DNA of 11,357 nucleotides, taken from an uncultured Clostridia bacterium (GTDB lineage Bacteria; Bacillota; Clostridia; Oscillospirales; CAG-272). The notes under the pieces are model-generated. The model was not told the DNA's origin, searched no databases, and was given only the letters and a program-made list of their open reading frames with translations. This document shows, in pieces, positions 5,235 to 10,922 of this stretch (the stretch's first letter is position 1; every line of letters starts with the position of its first letter). The position numbers and the translations under genes are program-made. The stretch covers positions 1-11,357 of the forward strand of contig CAMOLD010000034.1 of assembly GCA_946618395.1 (NCBI GenBank). Reading direction: 5' to 3'.

Positions 5235-7298
5235 TCAATGAAGACCGAGATAGATCAATAAGACGGAGATGTCCGCCGGATTGACGCCGCTGATGCGCGA
5301 CGCCTGCCCGATGGTCAAAGGTTTGATTTTTTCCAGCTTTTGGGCGGCTTCAATACGCAATCCGGCAATTTCGCGGTAGCAAATGCCTTCCGGCAGACGT
5401 TTTTCTTCCAGTTTGCGCTGGCGCGCGACTTCGGCGGTCTGGCGAGTGACGTAGCCGGCATATTTGACGTCGTTTGCAACCGTGATTCGCTCGCAAAGAG
5501 TGAGTTGCGGGCGATCGGAGTCAATTTCGGCAAGTTTTTCATAGGTTACCGCCGGGCGGCGCAACAAATCGGCAAGCGATGCGCCGGATTTGAGAGGCGT
5601 TTCACCCAGGCTTTCCAAAAAGCCGTTTGCCGCCTCCGGGGAGACAAAAGTGGCTTCCAAACGCGCTTTTTCGGCTTCAATATGCTCGTGTTTCTTCAAA
5701 AACACCTCGTATTGGGCTTTGCTGACCAGCCCGGCGCGGTATCCGATGGGGGTCAGGCGCGCGTCGGCGTTATCCTGCCGCAATAGCAGGCGGTATTCGG
5801 AGCGCGAAGTCATCATGCGGTAGGGCTCGTTGGTTCCTTTGGTGACCAAATCGTCAATCAAGGTGCCGATATAGCTTTCGGTGCGCGAAAGAATGACGGG
5901 TTCCAGCCCTTTGATCTTGCGCGCGGCGTTGATTCCGGCAACCAAACCCTGTGCCGCCGCCTCTTCGTAGCCCGAAGTGCCGTTGAATTGCCCGGCGCCG
6001 AACAATCCGGCAACGTTTTTGAATTCCAAAGAGGCGTTCATTTGGGTCGGATCGGCGCAATCATACTCAATGGCATAGGCATAGCGCATGATTTGGGCGT
6101 TTTCAAAGCCCGGGAGGGTTTGGAGCATGGTATGTTGAACGTCGGTTGGCAGCGAGGTGGAAAAACCTTGCAGATACATTTCGCTTGTGTTCTCGCCAAG
6201 CGGCTCCAAAAAGAGCTGATGGCGGTCTTTATCGGCAAAACGGACGAGTTTATCCTCAATAGAGGGGCAATAACGCGGTCCGGTGCCGTGAATTTTGCCG
6301 GAATACATGGCGCTCCGGGTGATATTTTCCCGAATGACGCGGTGCGTTTCAGCATTGGTATAGACAATATGGCAGGGAATTTGCTTCATTCCGGCAAAGG
6401 CGTCCTCGCGCGTGCGATAGGAATAAGGAAGGACAGTTTCCTCGCCGGGTTGTTCTTCCAGCTTGGAAAAATCGATGGAAGAGCGCAAAATGCGCGCCGG
6501 AGTGCCGGTTTTGAAGCGCACAAGGGAAACGCCGATGTCGGCAAGCGATTTGGAAAGCAAACTTGCCGGCAAAGAAGCGTCCGGCCCGGCGGGATAGGAG
6601 ACATTGCCAACAAAAACCGCGCTATCCAGATAGGTTCCGGTGGCAATGATGACGGCGTCACATTCCCAAACCTCGCCCAAGCGGGTGGTCACCGAGCAAA
6701 CACGGGGCAAAACAGGTTGATTTTGCGATTGTTTCACGTGAAACAGTCCGCTTTCGGTCATATCTGCCGTTTTTTCCTCTTTGGAAGATTGCTTTTTCTC
6801 TACTTTGTTAATAGTTTCACAATCTTGACAGGGAGAGGTGGAAACGGACGGGGCGGAAAGGGAAGCATCGGGGGAGAGGGAAGAATTGGAGGAAAGGGGC
6901 GCGCAGGTGACTTGCACCGAGACGATCTCGGCTTGCACCACGCGCAAATTGGGGGTGTTCTCCAATGTTTCTTTCATCAGGGCATGGTATTTTTGGCGGT
7001 CGGCTTGCACGCGCTTGCTTTGCACCGCCGCGCCTTTGCCCAAATTGAGGGTGCGCGATTGCAGGGTCACGCGGTCGGCGGCATACCCCATCTCGCCGCC
7101 CAGAGCGTCAATTTCATAAACCAGGTGCCCCTTTGCCGTTCCGCCAATGGAAGGGTTGCAGGGCATGTTTGCAATGCTATCCAGCGAGAGGGTGAACAAA
7201 ACGGTGTCAACGCCCATGCGCGCGCTTGCCAGCGCGGCTTCAATTCCGGCGTGCCCGGCGCCAATGACGGCAACCGAGGTTTTCAGCTCGTTTTTCAT
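5235..7298 (-). CDS. mnmG: tRNA uridine-5-carboxymethylaminomethyl modification enzyme MnmG (GidA) with an internal insertion
   Basis: MnmG is an FAD protein that, with the GTPase MnmE, builds the cmnm5 group on U34 of certain tRNAs. The 687-residue product has the FAD-binding VIGAGHAGIEAA near residues 10-21, the conserved MPCNPSIGG (45-53), GPRYCPSIEDK with its conserved Cys near 343, GTSGYEEAAAQG, and the C-terminal GQASRISGVNP (from about 664) that contacts tRNA/MnmE. It is some 50-60 residues longer than usual. The extra length sits at about 130-199, between AEIVSVQ and VTTRLGEVWECDAVIIATG, in a Ser/Lys/Glu-rich stretch that encodes parS site 5 as LFHVKQ. The start at 7298 has AAGGAGG eight bases upstream; a longer frame to 7355 adds only a non-family Lys-rich tail. 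mnmE, its usual upstream neighbour, is absent from this window. Confidence 0.97.
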   Translation of the reverse strand: MKNELKTSVAVIGAGHAGIEAALASARMGVDTVLFTLSLDSIANMPCNPSIGGTAKGHLVYEIDALGGEMGYAADRVTLQSRTLNLGKGAAVQSKRVQADRQKYHALMKETLENTPNLRVVQAEIVSVQVTCAPLSSNSSLSPDASLSAPSVSTSPCQDCETINKVEKKQSSKEEKTADMTESGLFHVKQSQNQPVLPRVCSVTTRLGEVWECDAVIIATGTYLDSAVFVGNVSYPAGPDASLPASLLSKSLADIGVSLVRFKTGTPARILRSSIDFSKLEEQPGEETVLPYSYRTREDAFAGMKQIPCHIVYTNAETHRVIRENITRSAMYSGKIHGTGPRYCPSIEDKLVRFADKDRHQLFLEPLGENTSEMYLQGFSTSLPTDVQHTMLQTLPGFENAQIMRYAYAIEYDCADPTQMNASLEFKNVAGLFGAGQFNGTSGYEEAAAQGLVAGINAARKIKGLEPVILSRTESYIGTLIDDLVTKGTNEPYRMMTSRSEYRLLLRQDNADARLTPIGYRAGLVSKAQYEVFLKKHEHIEAEKARLEATFVSPEAANGFLESLGETPLKSGASLADLLRRPAVTYEKLAEIDSDRPQLTLCERITVANDVKYAGYVTRQTAEVARQRKLEEKRLPEGICYREIAGLRIEAAQKLEKIKPLTIGQASRISGVNPADISVLLIYLGLH
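6730..6745. promoter_or_regulatory. parS site 5, inside the mnmG coding sequence
   Basis: Perfect TGTTTCACGTGAAACA. It falls in the inserted loop of mnmG and is read there as part of L-F-H-V-K-Q. It is about 1.5 kb from the nearest other site. Confidence 0.92.
6850..6880 (+). other. Potential G-quadruplex motif
   Basis: The plus strand has GGGG (6850), GGG (6860), GGGGG (6870) and GGG (6878) with loops of 6, 7 and 3 bases, which fits the G3+N1-7 pattern. A further GGGG lies at 6896. It is on the template strand of mnmG, in the inserted segment. The pattern may simply reflect TCC/CCC-rich Ser/Pro codons on the coding strand. Confidence 0.5.
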
Positions 7299-7330
7299 GG
7301 CTTCTCCCTCCTTTTTCTTTTTGAAATGGT

Positions 7331-7360
7331 CGATTTTTGCATATACGTCCTTCAAATATT
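7331..7360 (+). repeat. Dispersed 30-bp repeat, copy c
   Basis: The first 17 bases, CGATTTTTGCATATACG, are identical to the copy at 8632; overall 23 of 30 match. It ends 32 bases upstream of the mnmG start, in the same orientation relative to the gene as the copy before the DJ-1 gene. Confidence 0.7.
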
Positions 7361-7400
7361 AGAAAAATCCACAGATTGTGGAAAACCGATTGATTTTTGC

Positions 7401-7430
7401 TAAATTTGCAACCCGTATATTCAAAAATCG
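7401..7430 (-). repeat. Dispersed 30-bp repeat, copy a
   Basis: Matches the copy at 8632 at 27 of 30 positions. It overlaps the 3' end of the cyclo-ligase gene and supplies its TGA stop (7421-7423). Confidence 0.8.
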
Positions 7431-8032
7431 GGTATTTTTGGTGAATTTTTGTCTGAAAAGATGCGTTTTTCGGTGATCAGCAGGTCGGCGGCTTTGTCGT
7501 GCGGCTCCGGGAAGACGCTTTCCAAAAGGAACTCCTCCGGGCAGGCGCCAACCGAAACCCCGGGAAAAGCGGAAAGAAAACGGTCGTAATATCCGCCGCC
7601 GTAACCGATGCGGAAGCGGTTTTGGTCATACCCCAACGCGGGGAGCAGGCAAAAGGATTTTTCGTCCGGCAGGAGCAGGGGCGCGCTTTTTGGCGGAACC
7701 GGGATTCCGAACGCGCCGGGTTCCGGCTGCGTTCCGGCGGTTGCCTGACGGAAAACCAGCGTTCTTTCGGGCCCGCAAATCGGGAAGCCGACCGGGATTC
7801 CGTTTGCATCGGCAATTGCGGCAAGCGGCAAAAAGGAAAGCTCGCTGCCAACAGGGTAATATAACAGCACCATGGACGCCGCGCGAAAGCAGGGCAGGGC
7901 GGCAATTTTTTGGCACAGGGCGAGCGCAAGTTCCTCGCGTGCGGCAGGGGGCATTTGATTGCGCCGGGCAAGGAGCGTTTGGCGCAGGGCCTGCTTTTGG
8001 TCTGGCGCAAAGGATGAAAAAATGTTCTTCAT
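7421..8032 (-). CDS. 5-formyltetrahydrofolate cyclo-ligase
   Basis: This ATP-dependent enzyme (EC 6.3.3.2) converts 5-formyl-THF to 5,10-methenyl-THF, returning a storage/inhibitory folate to one-carbon metabolism. The 203-residue product shows the N-terminal ATP-binding basic region (KQALRQTLLARR, 13-24), the substrate-loop signature PEPGAFGIPVP (103-113), and the glycine-rich ATP motif GYGGGYYDRFL (143-153). The ATG at 8032 gives the normal N terminus but has only a weak AGAG before it. It lies 17 bases after the DJ-1 gene's stop, so translational coupling is likely. The final codons and the stop lie within repeat copy a, so the C-terminal tail may be a product of repeat insertion. Confidence 0.93.
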   Translation of the reverse strand: MKNIFSSFAPDQKQALRQTLLARRNQMPPAAREELALALCQKIAALPCFRAASMVLLYYPVGSELSFLPLAAIADANGIPVGFPICGPERTLVFRQATAGTQPEPGAFGIPVPPKSAPLLLPDEKSFCLLPALGYDQNRFRIGYGGGYYDRFLSAFPGVSVGACPEEFLLESVFPEPHDKAADLLITEKRIFSDKNSPKIPDF

Positions 8033-8048
8033 GGCTCTGTTTTTGCCG

Positions 8049-8591
8049 TTAATCGGCAAGAATGGTTTTTTGAACGCGGTCGGCAACCGCTTTTGTGCGC
8101 AACGCGGCAAGAATTTCCAGCCCGAACTCCATGGCAACGCCCATGCCGGCGGCGGTAATCACCTTTCCGTCGCGCACCACGCGCTTTTTGGAGATGGTTG
8201 CGCCGGCAAGTTCTTTTTCAAATCCGGGGTAGCAAATTGCCTCTTTGCCGGCAAGGTAGCCGCGCCGTCCAAGCACCATGGGTGCGGCGCAAATGGCGCA
8301 AAGCAGCCCCCCGTTCGCCGCGCAAACGCGCAGGGCGGCGTCAACGGTTTTGGAAGCATCCAGGTTGGTTGCTCCGGGCATACCGCCGGGAAGAATAACG
8401 GCTTCGGGCGCGCCGTCGCGGAAGAGTTCCTCGGGCAGGTCCGCGCCAATGCGGATTCCGTGGGAGCCGAGAACACTATCCGAACCGCCAACGGCAAGGG
8501 TGGTTACCTCCACGCCGCCGCGGCGCAAAATGTCCAGCGGCAGGAGCGCCTCAATTTCCTCGCAGCCGTTTGCCAAAAACAAATAGACCAT
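8049..8591 (-). CDS. DJ-1/PfpI family protein (YajL-like)
   Basis: Members of this family are Cys-dependent chaperone, glyoxalase or proposed deglycase proteins linked to oxidative and carbonyl stress; the exact reaction is debated. The 180-residue product has the nucleophile-elbow cysteine in LLCAICAAPMVLG (Cys101), the partner Glu in GCEEIEAL (about Glu14), and VILPGGMPGATNL (65-77). These place it in the DJ-1/YajL subgroup rather than the PfpI protease-like subgroup. ATG at 8591 follows AAGGAG with seven-base spacing; the upstream extension to 8630 is unlikely. It lies downstream of the sepF terminator, so it needs its own promoter, which is not obvious. A 7-bp hairpin (8612-8628) and repeat copy b (8632-8661) occupy its leader. 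It probably heads a two-gene unit with the cyclo-ligase. Confidence 0.92.
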   Translation of the reverse strand: MVYLFLANGCEEIEALLPLDILRRGGVEVTTLAVGGSDSVLGSHGIRIGADLPEELFRDGAPEAVILPGGMPGATNLDASKTVDAALRVCAANGGLLCAICAAPMVLGRRGYLAGKEAICYPGFEKELAGATISKKRVVRDGKVITAAGMGVAMEFGLEILAALRTKAVADRVQKTILAD

Positions 8592-8631
8592 AAAATTGCT
8601 CCTTTTTGGGCGTTTTTCATGGAAAAACACG

Positions 8632-8661
8632 CGATTTTTGCATATACGGGTTGTAAATTTG
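8632..8661 (+). repeat. Dispersed 30-bp repeat, copy b (reference copy)
   Basis: CGATTTTTGCATATACG followed by GGTTGTAAATTTG. Close copies occur at 7401-7430 and 11214-11243 (27/30 each) and a weaker one at 7331-7360 (23/30). It lies 40 bases upstream of the DJ-1 start. Confidence 0.8.
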
Positions 8662-8682
8662 TAAAAAAGAAAGATTCAAAGC

Positions 8683-8712
8683 AAAAACCCCGGCCAACGG
8701 GACGGGGTTTTT
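8683..8712 (-). terminator. Intrinsic terminator after sepF
   Basis: AAAAACCCCG (8683-8692) and CGGGGTTTTT (8703-8712) form a perfect 10-bp stem with a 10-base loop. The stem is GC-rich at the tip and A/T at the base, so it can work in both directions. It lies 26 bases past the sepF stop and closes the miaA-yggS-sepF operon. Confidence 0.88.
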
Positions 8713-8738
8713 GAAAAGGACAGATACGAACCGGCGAA

Positions 8739-9200
8739 TTATTCCTCGTCTTCCGCTTCTTCGCCGCCAAAATCGGGAATCACCCCGGCAATATCCACCC
8801 CGGCAGGGGAGATGATGATGGTGTTGCGGTTGGTTTTGGTCATTTCGCCGCCGATGACATAGGCAACGCCGGCAAGAAAATCCACCAAGCGGAACGCCTG
8901 ATCTTTTTCCATGTTGCTGATGTCCAAAAGGACGATGGCGCCCTCTTTGAGCAAATCGGCAATCGGAACGGCGTCGGCGTTGGAATGCGGCGTCATGATT
9001 TTGAGCGAAACTTTCTCCACCGAGGAGGCGGGGCGGATGTTGGGGTTTTTGCGACCGTCGGAATCGATGGCGGCAATGCCTTTGGCAACCTCGGGGTCGT
9101 CAAATTCCTGCTCGTCCTCGTAGTAGTCGTTCTCCTCAATTTCGTCCATATTGTCGTCAATCGGGTCGGTTCCCCGGATAAAGCGTTTGAGCAGGTTCAT
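8739..9200 (-). CDS. sepF: Cell division protein SepF
   Basis: SepF polymerises into rings, tethers FtsZ to the membrane and helps shape the septum in Firmicutes, Actinobacteria and cyanobacteria. The 153-residue product has the expected layout. An N-terminal amphipathic membrane-binding helix comes first (MNLLKRFIRG). A very acidic linker follows (about 15-36, DEIEENDYYEDEQEFDD). The SepF core lies at about 63-140, with LKEGAIVLLDISNM and RLVDFLAGVAYVIGG, the FtsZ-binding/dimer region. A short acidic tail closes it. ATG at 9200 is preceded by AAAGGAG seven bases upstream. It is last in the operon, 18 bases after yggS, an arrangement common in Firmicutes (yggS/ylmE-sepF). Confidence 0.95.
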   Translation of the reverse strand: MNLLKRFIRGTDPIDDNMDEIEENDYYEDEQEFDDPEVAKGIAAIDSDGRKNPNIRPASSVEKVSLKIMTPHSNADAVPIADLLKEGAIVLLDISNMEKDQAFRLVDFLAGVAYVIGGEMTKTNRNTIIISPAGVDIAGVIPDFGGEEAEDEE

Positions 9201-9218
9201 AAATTTTCTCCTTTTTCG

Positions 9219-9923
9219 TCAATTTGTTTCTTCCGGGTTCCAAAAAAGCGAACGCCCCACGCGGATGTGGGTTGCGCCCTCCTCGATGGCGACCGGAAAA
9301 CTTTCGGACATTCCCATCGAAAAAACGGGTCTATCTATATTATGAAGGTTTTTTTGCCAAATGTCAAGCCCCAGACGAAAAGTTTCGCGGAAAAATTTTC
9401 GCGCCTCTTCGGGGGTTTCGGTGTGCGGCGCCATGGTCATAAAGCCGCGCAGGCGCAGGTTGGGAAATTTGGAGATTGCTTGACAAAGCGCGGGAGCCTC
9501 CTCGGGCAGAACGCCGCTTTTGTTTTCCTCCCTGCCGCTGTTGATCTCGCAAAGAACATCCATGCAAAGGTTGTGCTTTGCCGCCTGACGGTCAATTTCT
9601 TTTGCCAAAGATTCGGAGTCCACCGAATGAATGAGCGTTACCTTGTCGATGATATATTTGACCTTGTTGGATTGCAGTTTGCCGATGAAATGGAAGTTCA
9701 CGCCCTCGCGCCGGATGGTCTCCCAATGCTCTAAGAGTTGCTGGACGCGGTTTTCGCCGATGTTTTTGACGCCCAGAACGCCGGTCAGATAGTCGATGTG
9801 GGCGGCGTCGGTATATTTGACGGCGGCAACCAGAACCGGCTCGGGCATTCCGCTTTTGTTGCAGGCTTCCGCGGTCTTGCGGCGCACCATGTCAAGGTTT
9901 TTTGCCATATAGGAAAGGTCCAT
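9219..9923 (-). CDS. yggS: YggS/YlmE family PLP-binding protein
   Basis: This single-domain pyridoxal-phosphate protein of the PLPBP/YBL036C family has a role in vitamin B6 and amino-acid homeostasis and no established catalysis. The 234-residue product carries the PLP lysine in VAAVKYTDA (Lys36), then IGENRVQ, the hallmark FHFIGKLQSNKVK, and the phosphate-binding C-terminal region FSMGMSESFPVAIEEGATH followed by IRVGRSLF. Its ATG shares one base with the miaA stop (TGATG), and the AAAGGAG lies inside the end of miaA, so the two are translationally coupled. An internal Met6 start is possible but worse placed. Confidence 0.95.
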   Translation of the reverse strand: MDLSYMAKNLDMVRRKTAEACNKSGMPEPVLVAAVKYTDAAHIDYLTGVLGVKNIGENRVQQLLEHWETIRREGVNFHFIGKLQSNKVKYIIDKVTLIHSVDSESLAKEIDRQAAKHNLCMDVLCEINSGREENKSGVLPEEAPALCQAISKFPNLRLRGFMTMAPHTETPEEARKFFRETFRLGLDIWQKNLHNIDRPVFSMGMSESFPVAIEEGATHIRVGRSLFWNPEETN

Positions 9924-10840
9924 CAGTTCAATTCTCCTTTCAAAACCAGCGGAATCACCTCTTCGGCGGCAACGGGCCTGACATAGGATTTTGCCAAAAA
10001 CCAGGTCAGCTGGCGTTTGGCATAGCGGCGGGTGGCGGTTTTCAGGTTGTCAACCGCCGTTTGCAGGTCGCATTCCCCGTGCAGGTAGGGAAGAATCTCC
10101 TTATATCCGATGGCTTGCGCGGCAGTCGTATTGCTTTGGAACACCCCGCGCCTGTCAAATGCCGCGGTTTCCTCCAACAGTCCGGCACTCATCATGGCGT
10201 CCACGCGGTCGTTGATGCGGCGGTAAAGTTCTTCCCGAGGGCGGTCGAGGAGAAGGACGGTTGCGTCATAGCGGCAGGCCTGATTTTGCGTTTGCAAATC
10301 CCACTCGCTTTTGGGAACGCCGGTCAAACGGTAAATTTCAATGGCGCGAGCAACGCGGCGCACGTTGTTTTTATGAATGGCGGCGGCGCTGGCAGGATCG
10401 ACCTTCGCAAGCTCCGTGTGTAAAAAATCGTTGCCTTTTTGGGCGGCAAGGGCGAGCAGCTCGGCGCGCAGACTGTCATCCGAGAGCGTTTGCGCCGGCA
10501 GACCGCCAAAAAGGAAGCGGTCAAGGTATAGCCCGGTTCCGCCGCAAAAAATCGGCAACCTGCCCCGCGCGGCAATCTCTTGAACGGCGGCTTCGGCGTC
10601 GGCGAGATAGGAGGCGACCGAATAGGGCGTTTCGGGCTCGGCAACGTCGATCAGATGGTGGGGGACCCGGGCGCGCTCGGCGGGCGAGGGTTTTGCCGTT
10701 GCAATATCCATGCCGCGATAGACCTGCATGGAGTCGCAGGAGACAATTTCGCCGTTCAGCCGTTCGGCAAGTTCCAGCGCCGCGGCGCTTTTGCCGGAAG
10801 CCGTTGCGCCAACCAGCGCGATCAGCCTGATTTTTTCCAT
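9923..10840 (-). CDS. miaA: tRNA dimethylallyltransferase MiaA
   Basis: MiaA transfers the dimethylallyl group of DMAPP to N6 of A37 in tRNAs reading UNN codons, giving i6A. The 305-residue product has the P-loop GATASGKS (11-18), the signature SCDSMQVYRGMDIATAKP (34-51), DVAEP, GGTGLYLDRFL, and NNVRRVARAIEIYRLTG. The late QAIGYKEILPYLHGE and RRYAKRQLTWF motifs are also present. Length is normal. The frame is open upstream to 11158, but ATG at 10840 has AAGGAGG with seven-base spacing and gives the family N terminus (MEKIRLIALVGATASGKS). It is the first gene of the operon, about 38 bases from the -10 box. Confidence 0.97.
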   Translation of the reverse strand: MEKIRLIALVGATASGKSAAALELAERLNGEIVSCDSMQVYRGMDIATAKPSPAERARVPHHLIDVAEPETPYSVASYLADAEAAVQEIAARGRLPIFCGGTGLYLDRFLFGGLPAQTLSDDSLRAELLALAAQKGNDFLHTELAKVDPASAAAIHKNNVRRVARAIEIYRLTGVPKSEWDLQTQNQACRYDATVLLLDRPREELYRRINDRVDAMMSAGLLEETAAFDRRGVFQSNTTAAQAIGYKEILPYLHGECDLQTAVDNLKTATRRYAKRQLTWFLAKSYVRPVAAEEVIPLVLKGELN

Positions 10841-10877
10841 CCCGTCCCCTCCTTTCGGGCAAAATATCGTTGCATTT

Positions 10878-10906
10878 ATTATAGCGCATTCCGCAAAAAA
10901 AGTCAA
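10878..10906 (-). promoter_or_regulatory. Sigma-A promoter of the miaA-yggS-sepF operon
   Basis: On the minus strand TTGACT (10901-10906), a 17-bp spacer and TATAAT (10878-10883) form a near-consensus promoter. The 5' leader would be only about 30 bases. The -35 region overlaps the ribosome-binding area of the divergent glycosyltransferase gene. Confidence 0.88.
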
Positions 10907-10922
10907 GGGAGATTTCCAAAAC

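Larger units (their letters stand above)
6702..6911 (-). other. Ser-rich insertion within mnmG
   Basis: Codons from about 6911 down to 6702 encode about 70 residues with low complexity: a Ser/Pro/Ala part (SSNSSLSPDASLSAPSVSTS), then a Lys/Glu part (KVEKKQSSKEEK), then GLFHVKQSQ. Compared with remembered E. coli MnmG, the surrounding segments align across a short beta-hairpin turn (LIVENDRVVG), so the insertion extends a surface loop. The reading frame is preserved. Boundaries are approximate. Confidence 0.8.
7331..7430. repeat. 100-bp imperfect inverted repeat between the cyclo-ligase gene and mnmG
   Basis: The outer 39-base arms (7331-7369 and 7392-7430) match at 30 positions with no gaps when one is reverse-complemented. 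The outermost 17 bases (CGATTTTTGCATATACG against CGATTTTTGAATATACG) differ at one position. The centre holds a small hairpin, TCCACA-gat-TGTGGA (7368-7382), followed by TTTTT on the minus strand. Each arm is a copy of a repeat seen elsewhere in the window. It could be a remnant of a small mobile element, a terminator for the gene ending at 7421, or a leader structure of mnmG. Confidence 0.7.

Noticed and set aside
5988..7403. 471-residue plus-strand open frame antisense to mnmG
   Set aside because: Shadow of a clearly conserved gene; the composition (Gly/His-rich) and the lack of a translation signal argue against coding.
6563..8254. TTGCCGGCAA palindromes (6563 and 8245) and many CCGGCAA words as a possible uptake or signal sequence
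   Set aside because: The word is common inside coding DNA, where TTG/TTT and GCC codons are favoured; two exact palindromes in 11 kb are not convincing without genome counts.
10866..10883. Plus-strand promoter for the glycosyltransferase using TATTAT near 10877
   Set aside because: The only -35 candidate at 17 bp is TTCGGG; too far from consensus to call.
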